From: an uncultured Bacteroidota bacterium
GTDB taxonomy: Bacteria > Bacteroidota > Bacteroidia > Flavobacteriales > Flavobacteriaceae
NCBI GenBank assembly: GCA_902577515.1
Contig: CACGZJ010000013.1
Coordinates: 1 to 33,379, forward strand
Length of the DNA stretch: 33,379 nt
Direction of reading: 5' to 3'
The notes beneath the pieces are model-generated. The model was not told the origin of the DNA and searched no databases. It saw nothing but the letters and a program-made list of their open reading frames with translations. This document shows, one piece after another, positions 1-8,189 of the stretch; the first letter of the stretch is position 1; every line of letters starts with the position of its first letter. Both the position numbers and the translations under genes were made by a program.

Positions 1-503
1 CATGTTAAAATTGGAACTGTAGTTTCAAAACATGGTTACAAGGGTTCAATTAAAATAAATCTATTATCATCAAATCTTAAAGAAAACCTAGATGTTGACT
101 TTATTTTTATTGATATTGATAAATGTCTCGTACCTTTTAAAGTAGATGATATAACTTCTTCAACTGATAATTTAATTATTTTAAAATTACAAGAGTTAAA
201 TAGTGATGAAGAAGCTTCTGAAGTAATTTTAAAAAATGTTTATTTAGATAAAAAACACTCTAACTTTAATGATGAAGAAAGTTTTTTTACAACGAACTAT
301 TGAGTTTCATCGTATTTAAAGATTCCCTAAAGATTGGTAAGATTGTTAATATTAATGATAAACTTCCCCAACCTGTTTTTGAAATATTAATTAATGACAA
401 AAAATTTATGGTACCAATCCATGATGATTTTATTGAAAAAATAGATAAAGAAAAAAAGTCAATTCACATAGTTATACCCGATGGACTATTAGAAATTACA
501 TAA
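1..503 (+). pseudogene. rimM: Ribosome maturation factor RimM, 5'-truncated by the window and frameshifted
   Basis: RimM assists 30S subunit assembly and 16S rRNA processing by binding ribosomal protein S19. Frame 1 reads from base 1 (HVKIGTVVSKHGYKGS, the conserved RimM start with only a few residues missing) to a TGA at 301-303. The C-terminal PRC-barrel half continues in another frame from about 300 (KIGKIVNINDKLPQPVFEI, then PIHDDFIEKIDKE). Adding one T to the T7 run at 282-288 joins the halves as SFFYNELLSFIVFKDS, which restores the family's aromatic-x-E-L/I junction motif and gives about 168 residues, a normal length. The gene is therefore whole apart from one base. Either the sequence has a homopolymer error or this strain carries a real mutation or slippage site. 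The TTG at 300 is not a credible independent start. Identity is confident; whether it is broken in the cell is unknown. Confidence 0.85.
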
Positions 504-519
504 TTGAATATTTAATTCA

Positions 520-527
520 TATTTTTG
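520..527 (+). promoter_or_regulatory. Candidate -7 box for the acyl-CoA dehydrogenase gene
   Basis: TATTTTTG is an exact match to the Bacteroidetes -7 consensus TAnnTTTG, 18 bases before the ATG at 546. A TTG at 504-506 is too close (13-base spacer) to be a normal -33 element, so support rests on the -7 box and its position in the rimM-gcdH gap. Confidence 0.35.
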
Positions 528-545
528 TTTTATAAGTTCCAAATT

Positions 546-1718
546 ATGAGTGAAAATTTTACCTCTCCAGATTTTTATAATATTGATGAGCTTCTATCTG
601 AAGAACATAAGCTTATAAGAGAATCAACTAGGCAATGGGTTTCAAAATCAGTTAGCCCAATTATTGAAGAGTATGCTCAAAAAGCAGAGTTTCCAAGCCA
701 TCTTATCAAAGAGCTTGGAGAAATAGGTGCTTTTGGACCTTATATTCCTGAAAAATATGGTGGTGCTGGACTTGATCAAATAAGTTACGGGATTATGATG
801 CAAGAAATTGAAAGAGGAGACAGTGGAATTAGATCTACTGCATCTGTTCAGTCCTCATTAGTTATGTATCCAATATGGAAATTCGGAAGTGATGAGCAAA
901 AGGAAAAATATTTACCTAAGCTTGCAACTGGTGAAATCATGGGATGCTTTGGTTTAACGGAGCCAGATCATGGTTCAAACCCTAGCGGAATGATATCAAA
1001 TTTTAAAAGTGATGGTGATGATGTAATACTGAATGGAGCAAAAATGTGGATTTCAAATTCTCCATTTGCAGATATTGCTGTAGTCTGGGCTAAAGATGAG
1101 AATAAGAGGATTCATGGTCTAATTGTTGAAAGAGGTATGGATGGGTTTACTACTCCTGAAACTCATAATAAATGGTCCCTTAGAGCATCCTCAACAGGAG
1201 AACTTATATTTGATAACGTAAGAGTTCCAAAGAAAAATATCTTACCAGGTAAATCAGGTCTTGGAGCTCCATTAATGTGTTTGGACTCTGCAAGATATGG
1301 TATTTCATGGGGGGCAATTGGTGTTGCAATGGATTGTTATAATACTGCCTTAAAATACTCATTAGAAAGAGTACAATTTGGAAAACCTATTGCAGCAAAA
1401 CAACTTCAACAAAAAAAACTTGCGGAAATGTTAACTGAGATTACAAAAGCTCAACTTTTATCATGGAAACTTGGTAAGCTAAAAAATGAAGATAAAGCAA
1501 CTTCGGCACAAATTTCTCTAGCAAAAAGAAATAATGTTGATATGGCAATGAATATTGCTCGTGAGGCAAGGCAAGTATTAGGTGGTATGGGTATTACTGG
1601 AGATTTTAGTATTATGAGACATATGATGAATCTTGAGTCTGTTATAACTTATGAAGGTACTCATGATATTCATCTATTAATTCTTGGTAATGAAATTACA
1701 GGCCATAATGCCTTCTAA
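546..1718 (+). CDS. gcdH: Acyl-CoA dehydrogenase, glutaryl-CoA dehydrogenase type
   Basis: FAD-dependent enzyme. The glutaryl-CoA dehydrogenase branch oxidises and decarboxylates glutaryl-CoA to crotonyl-CoA in lysine/tryptophan breakdown. From the ATG at 546 it has 390 residues, the family length. Visible hallmarks are IRSTASVQSSLVM with Arg96, which corresponds to the glutarate-binding arginine, the flavin-binding stretch CFGLTEPDHGSNPSG, WISNSPFADI, and the C-terminal TYEGTHDIH with the catalytic Glu370, then ILGNEITG. The whole order matches mitochondrial GCDH more closely than short-chain acyl-CoA dehydrogenases. A TTG at 525 would add seven residues with no family counterpart, so I prefer the ATG. 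The gene stands alone: its end overlaps the convergent TonB receptor by 4 bases and no other lysine-degradation gene is nearby. Exact substrate is inferred. Confidence 0.87.
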   Translation: MSENFTSPDFYNIDELLSEEHKLIRESTRQWVSKSVSPIIEEYAQKAEFPSHLIKELGEIGAFGPYIPEKYGGAGLDQISYGIMMQEIERGDSGIRSTASVQSSLVMYPIWKFGSDEQKEKYLPKLATGEIMGCFGLTEPDHGSNPSGMISNFKSDGDDVILNGAKMWISNSPFADIAVVWAKDENKRIHGLIVERGMDGFTTPETHNKWSLRASSTGELIFDNVRVPKKNILPGKSGLGAPLMCLDSARYGISWGAIGVAMDCYNTALKYSLERVQFGKPIAAKQLQQKKLAEMLTEITKAQLLSWKLGKLKNEDKATSAQISLAKRNNVDMAMNIAREARQVLGGMGITGDFSIMRHMMNLESVITYEGTHDIHLLILGNEITGHNAF

Positions 1719-4054
1719 AAATCAAAAACAAAACCTATACTAGGAATTATAGAGTTTCTATTATCACTTTCAACCTCAATCAAATTCCTAGGAAATAATA
1801 TATTCTGATTTTTATCTCTCTCGAGTCCATATTCAGGAGGAACTGGAATTTCATTTAGTAATAGGTTCTCAATATCAATATAAAAATTCATAGATGTGGT
1901 TTTAAAGTTCCATCTCTTATCAATTCTTAAATCAAGTTTAAGGAATGGATCCAGGTAATAATTACCGAGCTGAGAATAATCAAAAACTATTTCCGGATAA
2001 GATTGACTACTCAATAGAGTGTTAACAGGAGCATAAGGAGTTTTATCAGTAAATCTAAGTTTTGAGCTAAACTCCCAATTTTTTTTCAATTTATAACCAC
2101 CAGTGAATGAAACTAAATTCCTATTATCCCATACAGAGGGCAGGAAAACTTTATCAAATCCTGAAAATTTACTGTAAAAAAATGTATAAGAAAGTATTCC
2201 ATAAAAATTGTTTTTAAGCTTTTGTTGATATAAAAATTCAATTCCATATGATTTACCTCTTCCTGATGTAGATACATTCTCATTACCTAAAACTTCAAAG
2301 TCACCTCCTTTATTTGCAAGTGAAACCATATCGTTAACAGATATTGGATAGTTAAAGTATTTTTTATTGAAAGCTTCAATAGAGAATCTAGATGATTCTG
2401 AGTTGTTATACTCTATTCCAAAAACAAGATGATCACTTCTTGTGTATTTAGAGTCATTATTAATAAAATTATTATTTAGATCCTTGAACCCAAGTATTGT
2501 GTATGTTGGTATCTTGAAATATCTTCCTGCTGCAAAATTAAGTTTCCATCTATTTTCCTTAGAAATGGACCATGATAATGCCATCCGAGGTGAAAAATTT
2601 TTGAGTAAATTATTATCTATCGTAAAATTATCTTGATCAACTCTTACTCCAAGTGAAACCGCTAATTTGTCATTAAAAAATCTTCTATTTGACTTTGCAA
2701 AAAAGCCATATTTAATTAAATCAACAGAAGTATTATAATTTATTTCATAGAAAGGATATAAAGTATTATTAGAGTAATTTGAGTATTGAATATTACCACC
2801 AATTGAAAATTTATAATTATTAAAATTTTGACTACTTATAAATCTCAATTTTGTCTCTTCTTCTAGGGAAATATTAGAATAAACTTTATCACTTTTATTT
2901 ACGTTATCTTGGAATCTTTCAAAATCATTTTTAAGTCTATTGGTACTTAGTGATAAGTTAAAGAAACCATTATTTTGTTTATAAATTCTTTTCCACGATA
3001 CACCAAATGTCCTTGTATTTTGATTAATAATTGGTATTTGCTCAATAGTTGATTGGTTCTCAAAATCATATTCATCTGGTTCATTTACAGTTAATTTATC
3101 AATTGAACCAATTCCTATAAAATTTATGAAATTATAGTCATCTATTTTATGGCTTATTTTCATCTGATAATCCCAATAATCTGGTAGGAAAGAAAATCCA
3201 AAGGCTTTAAATAAAAATTGTAAATAGCTTCTTCTTACAGAAAATATAAATGAAGTTTTTTCATTCAAAGGTCCTTCAAATGTTATTCCAGCTTCACTTG
3301 ATCCTATTCGAAAGTTACCAGATAATCTGTCTGGATTTGCATCCTTTTGAATAAACGATAATACACCTGACAAAGCATTATCATATTCTGCACCAAATGA
3401 TGATGTTGAAAGGGTTACATCTTTAATAAATGAAATATTTACTAATCCAACAGGACCTCCAGAACTACCTTGAGTAGAAAAATGATTAATGTTTGGTATT
3501 TCAATTCCATCTATATAGTATACAGTTTCGTTTGGTCCTCCACCCCTTATTATAATATCGTTTCTAAAACCTCCTACAGATGGAGATATACCAGGAAGGC
3601 TTTGGATTACTCTTGTAATATCGTTGTTACCTCCAGGATATGTCTCAATTTCAACTGCAGAGAATGTTTGAGTTGATAGTGGAGTCTCAATTGAAGTCTT
3701 AAATGGAGATTCTGTTAGAATAACTTCGTCAAGTATATCTGATAACGGATTTAAGGTATATTCTAAGCTTTGATTTCCAACCGATTTAACAATTATATTG
3801 AATTTTGTTTGAGATTTAAAACCAATAAAACTTGCTGTTATATTATAACTTGTTGTTGGTAGATCTAATATTTGAAAAAAACCGTTTTGATCTGAGACAG
3901 CGAAAAAATTTGAATCTTCAACTATAATTGTTGCCCCTTCTAAAGGAAACCCAGTTTCATTATCAATTACCTTACCTGTTAAGTTTCCAAAATTTTGTGA
4001 AAATATATTTGAAGTAAGTATTAAGAATACATAGGATAAGTGAAACTTATACAT
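1715..4054 (-). CDS. TonB-dependent outer-membrane receptor with carboxypeptidase-like N-terminal domain
   Basis: An outer-membrane beta-barrel that imports a ligand using TonB energy. It has 779 residues. Residues 1-19 are a signal peptide ending IFSQ. About 23-110 form a carboxypeptidase-regulatory-like beta-sandwich (GNLTGKVIDNETGFPLEGAT), common in Bacteroidota receptors. About 120-235 form the plug (VIQSLPGISPSVGGFRN, IIRGGGPNETVYYIDGIE). The rest is barrel, ending in aromatic-rich GFVFDF, as expected for Bam insertion. No SusD-like partner is present, so it is not a classic polysaccharide locus. It begins 4 bases after the stop of the upstream sugar-isomerase-like gene on the same strand, so the two are probably co-transcribed. 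The ligand is unknown; the neighbour hints at a sugar or related small molecule. Confidence 0.88.
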   Translation of the reverse strand: MYKFHLSYVFLILTSNIFSQNFGNLTGKVIDNETGFPLEGATIIVEDSNFFAVSDQNGFFQILDLPTTSYNITASFIGFKSQTKFNIIVKSVGNQSLEYTLNPLSDILDEVILTESPFKTSIETPLSTQTFSAVEIETYPGGNNDITRVIQSLPGISPSVGGFRNDIIIRGGGPNETVYYIDGIEIPNINHFSTQGSSGGPVGLVNISFIKDVTLSTSSFGAEYDNALSGVLSFIQKDANPDRLSGNFRIGSSEAGITFEGPLNEKTSFIFSVRRSYLQFLFKAFGFSFLPDYWDYQMKISHKIDDYNFINFIGIGSIDKLTVNEPDEYDFENQSTIEQIPIINQNTRTFGVSWKRIYKQNNGFFNLSLSTNRLKNDFERFQDNVNKSDKVYSNISLEEETKLRFISSQNFNNYKFSIGGNIQYSNYSNNTLYPFYEINYNTSVDLIKYGFFAKSNRRFFNDKLAVSLGVRVDQDNFTIDNNLLKNFSPRMALSWSISKENRWKLNFAAGRYFKIPTYTILGFKDLNNNFINNDSKYTRSDHLVFGIEYNNSESSRFSIEAFNKKYFNYPISVNDMVSLANKGGDFEVLGNENVSTSGRGKSYGIEFLYQQKLKNNFYGILSYTFFYSKFSGFDKVFLPSVWDNRNLVSFTGGYKLKKNWEFSSKLRFTDKTPYAPVNTLLSSQSYPEIVFDYSQLGNYYLDPFLKLDLRIDKRWNFKTTSMNFYIDIENLLLNEIPVPPEYGLERDKNQNILFPRNLIEVESDNRNSIIPSIGFVFDF

Positions 4055-4058
4055 TTAA

Positions 4059-4979
4059 TTAAGGAATAAGTGCTTGTTTACAATAATCGTAGCATTTTAT
4101 TACTTCTTTAACTCGATTTGAACCCTCTGGTATTCTATATTCAAGCTCAATTGTTGCAGTAAATTTGTATGAGTTGTCTCTCATTAATTGTAATACTTCA
4201 ACAATTGGAGTATCTCCATACCCCCATACTTGATTATCACTTCCAATTAAATTAGCACTTCTACCAGCTTGTCTATCTTTCAAATGCAGGCTTGAAATTC
4301 TTTTATGATTTCTTTTTATAAAATCCAGTAGAGACTCTTTAGTGTTAGATCCCCCTACATTAATATAATGTCCAATATCTAGGTTAATATAATTTTTTTT
4401 GGAAGAATTTAAAGCATAGTCCCATGCCGTATCTGTTGCTTTTACATTAGAACCTAAATTATTACTATGAGTGTGATATGAAACATTAACATTATTTTTT
4501 TCAGCATAAAAATTAACTCTATCAACACTATCATTATCCATAAGCTCATTTGTTAAAAAATCTGCTCCAAGAGTTTTAGTTGCTTTCATAGCATAGTCAA
4601 TTTCCTCATCAGTATTATTCTTATCTATACAATTAGCTTTAAAGGCAAAAATATTTATTCCATTGTCTTTGAATAATTTCTTTGCATCTTTAAATAATTT
4701 CATTGACACATTTGATCTCCAATTAGCTGACATTCTATTTGATCTTGGCATTCCTAAAGATCTTTCAACATGATTTCCCATAAGCTCAATTTTATCAGAT
4801 TTAGAGTCAATGCAATTCTGGATTATGACATTCATGTCTTCTGGACCAGGATTAAATGAATATGTAATTACTGATATATCTACACCGTTGATATTTTTAA
4901 TTATAGGGGAGAAATTATAGTTAAGGGCTCCTAAAGTAATTAATGATGATTTTTTTATAAAGTTTCTTCTTGAGTTCAT
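4059..4979 (-). CDS. Sugar phosphate isomerase/epimerase family protein with Tat-like signal
   Basis: 306 residues of the xylose-isomerase-like TIM-barrel superfamily (AP-endonuclease family 2). The N-terminus carries a twin-arginine motif, SRRNFIK at residues 3-9, followed by a short hydrophobic stretch, so it is probably exported folded to the periplasm. Metal-site-like segments follow in family order: ELMGNH, SYHTHSNN, NLDIGHYINVG, SSLHLKDRQ and ATIELEY. These provide the Glu, His and Asp ligands typical of the fold. Proteins of this type in Bacteroidota are usually annotated only as sugar isomerase/epimerase and the true substrate is unknown. It precedes the TonB-dependent receptor by 4 bases, suggesting one unit for uptake and first processing of a ligand. 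The function is a family-level inference. Confidence 0.75.
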   Translation of the reverse strand: MNSRRNFIKKSSLITLGALNYNFSPIIKNINGVDISVITYSFNPGPEDMNVIIQNCIDSKSDKIELMGNHVERSLGMPRSNRMSANWRSNVSMKLFKDAKKLFKDNGINIFAFKANCIDKNNTDEEIDYAMKATKTLGADFLTNELMDNDSVDRVNFYAEKNNVNVSYHTHSNNLGSNVKATDTAWDYALNSSKKNYINLDIGHYINVGGSNTKESLLDFIKRNHKRISSLHLKDRQAGRSANLIGSDNQVWGYGDTPIVEVLQLMRDNSYKFTATIELEYRIPEGSNRVKEVIKCYDYCKQALIP

Positions 4980-5030
4980 ATTGGTTTTAATATTTTTATT
5001 TAAAGTAAATTATAATTTTAAAAATACAAA

Positions 5031-5672
5031 ATGATAAAAGGGGTAATATTTGATATGGATGGGACTATAGTCGATAGCTTACCCTACCATCATGAAGCAT
5101 GGAGAATATTTTTTAAAGAAAATAAAGTTGATGATTTTTCTGAGAAATTAAAAAAATATAAAGGAGGGGGAACACTTGATTTAATGAAAGCTGTATATGG
5201 AGATATTTATTCAATAGATGAGTTAAAAAAAATGAGTGATGATAAAGAAATAATCTTCAGAAAAATATACAAAGGAAATATCAAGCCAATTAAAGGTTTT
5301 CTTGAGTTTATTTTTGACTTAAAATCAAAAAAAATTTTATTAGGATTAGCTAGTAATGCAATTAGAAAAAATGTGACTCTTACTCTCAATGAATTAGGCG
5401 TTCATAATTTATTTGACAGTATTATATGTGGTGATGAAGTAAGTTTTGGAAAACCCAATCCTGAAATGTTCGATAAGACTGTAAATAGATTTAACTTAAA
5501 GAAAGATAATTGCATAATTTTTGAAGATTCTATTGAAGGAGTTAGTGCTGCAATAAATGCTGGCATTAGTGTAATTGGTATGACATCAAGTAGTTCTAGT
5601 GATATTTTAAATAAAGCAGGCTGTATTAAATCTATTAGTGATTATACTGATTTTGACCAATTGATAAAATAA
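5031..5672 (+). CDS. HAD-superfamily phosphatase/phosphomutase, beta-phosphoglucomutase-like
   Basis: 213 residues of the HAD-IA class. Motif I is FDMDGT with nucleophile Asp8 and acid/base Asp10. Motif II is SN at 108-109. Motif III Lys141 lies in GKPNPEMF and motif IV is EDS at 165-167, followed by GVSAAINAG. The helical cap (about 15-85) is the type found in beta-phosphoglucomutase and 2-deoxyglucose-6-phosphatase. It therefore transfers or removes phosphate from a small, probably sugar-phosphate, substrate in the cytoplasm. It is transcribed divergently from the sugar-isomerase-like gene across a 51-base AT-rich gap. A paired regulation is possible but unproven. Substrate cannot be assigned from sequence alone. 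Confidence 0.82.
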   Translation: MIKGVIFDMDGTIVDSLPYHHEAWRIFFKENKVDDFSEKLKKYKGGGTLDLMKAVYGDIYSIDELKKMSDDKEIIFRKIYKGNIKPIKGFLEFIFDLKSKKILLGLASNAIRKNVTLTLNELGVHNLFDSIICGDEVSFGKPNPEMFDKTVNRFNLKKDNCIIFEDSIEGVSAAINAGISVIGMTSSSSSDILNKAGCIKSISDYTDFDQLIK

Positions 5673-5698
5673 TTAATTAGATTTTTAAAATTTAAAAG

Positions 5699-5780
5699 TA
5701 CTTCGGGTGGGAATCGAACCCACACTCCCTGGGGAACTGGATTTTGAATCCAGCGCGTCTACCAGTTTCGCCACCGAAGC
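5699..5780 (-). tRNA. tRNA-Leu (anticodon CAA)
   Basis: Read on the minus strand, an 82-nt cloverleaf with long variable arm can be folded. Acceptor GCTTCGG pairs with CCGAAGT (one G-U pair). The D stem is GCG/CGC. The anticodon stem CTGGA/TCCAG encloses loop TTCAAAA, giving anticodon CAA. A class II variable arm CCCC/GGG-like segment follows. The T stem is GTGGG/CCCAC around TTCGATT. Discriminator is A. The 3' CCA is not encoded (ACTTT follows), so it must be added. It reads UUG codons. It stands alone, antisense to the flanking plus-strand genes. Confidence 0.95.
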
Positions 5781-5855
5781 TAAGAGCCTCAAAATTAATA
5801 AATTCCAGGATATTAAATAATTTATGATAAAATTATACTGAACAATAATTATTTA

Positions 5856-5863
5856 TAAATTTG
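5856..5863 (+). promoter_or_regulatory. Candidate -7 box for prs
   Basis: TAAATTTG matches TAnnTTTG exactly and lies 12 bases before the prs ATG, which would give a very short (about 6-8 nt) or almost leaderless transcript. No good -33 TTG/TTTG is seen at the usual 17-23 base spacing. The gap 5781-5875 holds nothing else I can name. Confidence 0.4.
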
Positions 5864-5875
5864 CACTCCAATTAA

Positions 5876-6817
5876 ATGATAGTGGAAACGGCTGTAAAGA
5901 TATTTTCGTGTACCCAGAGCATGACTCTTTCAAAGCAAATTGCTAAAGAGTTTGGACAAGATCTTGGTATTGTAAGTTTTCAAAGATATAGCGATGGAGA
6001 ATTTCAACCTTCTTTTGAAGAATCGGTCAGAGGTTCAAGAGTATTTATAATTGGATCCACAAACCCATCTACTGATAACTTAATGGAGATGCTTCTTATG
6101 CTAGATGCTGCAAAAAGAGCTTCTGCTAGACATATTACTGCTGTAATTCCATATTTTGGATGGGCAAGACAGGATAGAAAAGATAAGCCAAGAGTACCAA
6201 TAGGCGCAAAATTAGTTGCTAAATTATTAGAATCAGCTGGAGCTACAAGAATAATTACAATGGATCTTCATGCTGATCAAATACAGGGATTCTTTGAAAA
6301 ACCTGTTGATCATTTATATGCATCATCAATATTTGTTCCATATTTAGAGTCTTTAAATATAGATAACTTAACAATTGCATCACCAGATATGGGTGGTTCT
6401 AAAAGAGCTTATGCATACTCGAAATTTTTAGATTCAGACGTAGTTATATGTTACAAACAAAGGTCAAAGGGTAATGCTATCACACATATGGAATTAATTG
6501 GTGATGTTACTGGCAAAAATGTTGTTTTAATTGATGATATGGTTGATACTGCTGGAACATTAACAAAGGCTGCAGATTTAATGATAGAAAAAGGTGCAGA
6601 GTCTGTAATAGCAATTTGTACGCATGCATTACTTTCCGGTGATGCTTATGAAAAAATTGAAAAATCTAAACTAAATAAATTAATAACAAGCGATTCAATT
6701 GAAGTCAAAAAAGAATCTAATAAAGTTGAACACTTATCTTGCTCAAAAATGTTTGCTGAGGCAATGTATAATATTCATCATAACAAATCAATTGATAAGC
6801 TATTTATAAATAAATAA
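5876..6817 (+). CDS. prs: Ribose-phosphate pyrophosphokinase (PRPP synthetase)
   Basis: Makes 5-phosphoribosyl 1-pyrophosphate from ribose 5-phosphate and ATP, the precursor for purines, pyrimidines, histidine, tryptophan and NAD. It has 313 residues, the normal class I size. Visible signatures are [14 protein letters not shown] near the N-terminus, [34 protein letters not shown] (ATP/flexible region), [12 protein letters not shown], the [10 protein letters not shown] stretch and the PRPP loop [13 protein letters not shown]. It starts a long plus-strand housekeeping run, and rplY follows after 2 bases. That prs-rplY-pth order is common in Bacteroidota. Start ATG at 5876 agrees with the family N-terminus and with the -7 box just upstream. 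Confidence 0.97.
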   Translation: MIVETAVKIFSCTQSMTLSKQIAKEFGQDLGIVSFQRYSDGEFQPSFEESVRGSRVFIIGSTNPSTDNLMEMLLMLDAAKRASARHITAVIPYFGWARQDRKDKPRVPIGAKLVAKLLESAGATRIITMDLHADQIQGFFEKPVDHLYASSIFVPYLESLNIDNLTIASPDMGGSKRAYAYSKFLDSDVVICYKQRSKGNAITHMELIGDVTGKNVVLIDDMVDTAGTLTKAADLMIEKGAESVIAICTHALLSGDAYEKIEKSKLNKLITSDSIEVKKESNKVEHLSCSKMFAEAMYNIHHNKSIDKLFINK

Positions 6818-6819
6818 AA

Positions 6820-7515
6820 ATGAAATCAATAGAAATTAAAAGTAACAACAGAGAGAATACTGGTAAAACAAGCACAAATTCCTTAAGAAAAGAAGGTAAT
6901 GTTCCATGTGTTTTGTATGGAGGTGATGAAGTAGTACATTTTTCTGCAAAAGAAGTAGGATTTAAAGACCTTGTTTATACAGCTGCTGCTCACACTGTTG
7001 TATTAGATTTTGGTGATAAAAAAGTGAATGCTATTCTTCAAGATATTCAATTTCACCCAGTAACTGATAAAATATTACACGCTGATTTTTATGAACTTTT
7101 TGATGATAAGCCAGTTACAATGGAAATACCGGTAATTCTTAGTGGTTCAGCCCCTGGAGTTATGAATAGTGGTGGTGTTCTCAGTAGAAATAAAAGAAAG
7201 ATTAAGGTAAAAGCACTTCCAGGTAATCTTCCTGATTCTATTAATGTAGATATTTCTTCACTTGAATTAGGAGATAAATATTACACATCTCAAGTGGATG
7301 ACGAAGACTTTGAAATACTTCACCCAGATAATACTGTAATCTGTCAAGTTAGAACATCAAGAGCATCAATGATATTACCAGAGGAAGAGGAAGGAGTTGA
7401 AGGTGAAGAAGGTGTTGAAGGTACAGAAGGCGCAGAAGGCGCAGAAGGCGCAGAAGTTTCAGACTCAAAAGGTTCTGATGCTGAAGCTCCTAAAGATGAG
7501 TCTAAAGAGTCTTAA
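6820..7515 (+). CDS. rplY: Large ribosomal subunit protein bL25, Ctc-type with acidic tail
   Basis: Binds 5S rRNA in the 50S subunit. 231 residues: an L25 N-terminal beta-barrel (residues 1-90; [39 protein letters not shown]), the TL5/Ctc C-terminal domain (about 95-185; [19 protein letters not shown]), then a strongly acidic low-complexity tail of about 45 residues built from EG-V/A repeats. Such tails are usual in Bacteroidota L25. The tail is encoded by near-perfect 9-bp repeats (see the repeat entry), so its length may vary between strains. It lies 2 bases after prs and is probably co-transcribed with it; pth follows after 47 bases. Confidence 0.95.
   Translation: MKSIEIKSNNRENTGKTSTNSLRKEGNVPCVLYGGDEVVHFSAKEVGFKDLVYTAAAHTVVLDFGDKKVNAILQDIQFHPVTDKILHADFYELFDDKPVTMEIPVILSGSAPGVMNSGGVLSRNKRKIKVKALPGNLPDSINVDISSLELGDKYYTSQVDDEDFEILHPDNTVICQVRTSRASMILPEEEEGVEGEEGVEGTEGAEGAEGAEVSDSKGSDAEAPKDESKES
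7423..7458 (+). repeat. 9-bp tandem repeat in the rplY tail
   Basis: Four consecutive 9-base units: ACAGAAGGC, then GCAGAAGGC twice, then GCAGAAGTT. They code for the Glu-Gly-Ala run of the L25 acidic tail. Because units are in frame, slippage would change tail length by three residues without breaking the protein. Confidence 0.8.
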
Positions 7516-7562
7516 TATTTGGCGTTATTTAATTAATCTTAACTTTATTAGGTTAATAAATA

Positions 7563-8189
7563 ATGATGAATTTTCTTAAGAAGATTTTCTCAAGTTTAAA
7601 TAATAATTCTGATATGAATAAATATCTTATTCTAGGTATTGGAAATATTGGTAGCGAGTATGATGATACTAGGCATAATATAGGCTTTGAAATTGTTGAT
7701 CAACTTTCTCAAAATCTAGATACCAAGTTTGAATCTGTAAAACTAGCTCAAAGAGCAGAAGCAAGTTTCAAAGGAAGAAAGATAATTATCATAAAGCCAA
7801 ACAATTATGTTAATAATTCAGGAAGATCATTAGTGTATTGGCAAAAAAAAGAAAAAGTTTCACTTGAAAACATTCTGGTTGTTTGTGATGATTTAAATTT
7901 ATTTTTTGGAAATATTAAAATAAAACCAAATGGTACATCTGGAGGTCATAATGGTTTAAAAGATATTGAAGATAATCTTGGAACTTCAAATTATGCTAGG
8001 TTAAGGGTTGGAATATCGAATAACAATAAGATTCCCAAATCAGATTATGTTCTAGGAAAGTGGAGCAGCTATGAAATATCCAATATAAATAGTCTTACAA
8101 TTAGCTCAATTGAGATTATTTTCTCATTTATTCAAATTGGTATTGAAGAGACAATGAATCTCTACAACAAGAAAAATTTTATTAAATGA
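7563..8189 (+). CDS. pth: Peptidyl-tRNA hydrolase
   Basis: Releases peptides from prematurely dropped peptidyl-tRNA, recycling tRNA. 208 residues. The conserved core starts near residue 19 (KYLILGIGNIGSEYDDTRHNIGFE), with the catalytic His in TRHN, the substrate-binding Asn in KPNNYVNNSG, the catalytic Asp in VVCDDLN and the GTSGGHNGLKDI loop. A basic and hydrophobic N-terminal extension (FLKKIFSSL) precedes the core, as is usual in flavobacterial Pth. ATG codons at 7563 and 7566 are both possible; an internal ATG before the core could also serve. The gene ends in an ATGA overlap with ribF, indicating translational coupling. Confidence 0.95.
   Translation: MMNFLKKIFSSLNNNSDMNKYLILGIGNIGSEYDDTRHNIGFEIVDQLSQNLDTKFESVKLAQRAEASFKGRKIIIIKPNNYVNNSGRSLVYWQKKEKVSLENILVVCDDLNLFFGNIKIKPNGTSGGHNGLKDIEDNLGTSNYARLRVGISNNNKIPKSDYVLGKWSSYEISNINSLTISSIEIIFSFIQIGIEETMNLYNKKNFIK

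Noticed and set aside
300-503. Independent 67-residue gene starting with TTG at 300
   Set aside because: It is the C-terminal PRC-barrel half of RimM displaced by one base. The sequence before it restores the rest of the protein when one T is added.
2442-3676. Plus-strand open frames inside the TonB receptor gene
   Set aside because: Short, unlike any family and antisense to a complete gene; shadows of the coding strand. The same holds for other antisense frames in prs-to-serS, the ABC genes and the oxidase cluster.
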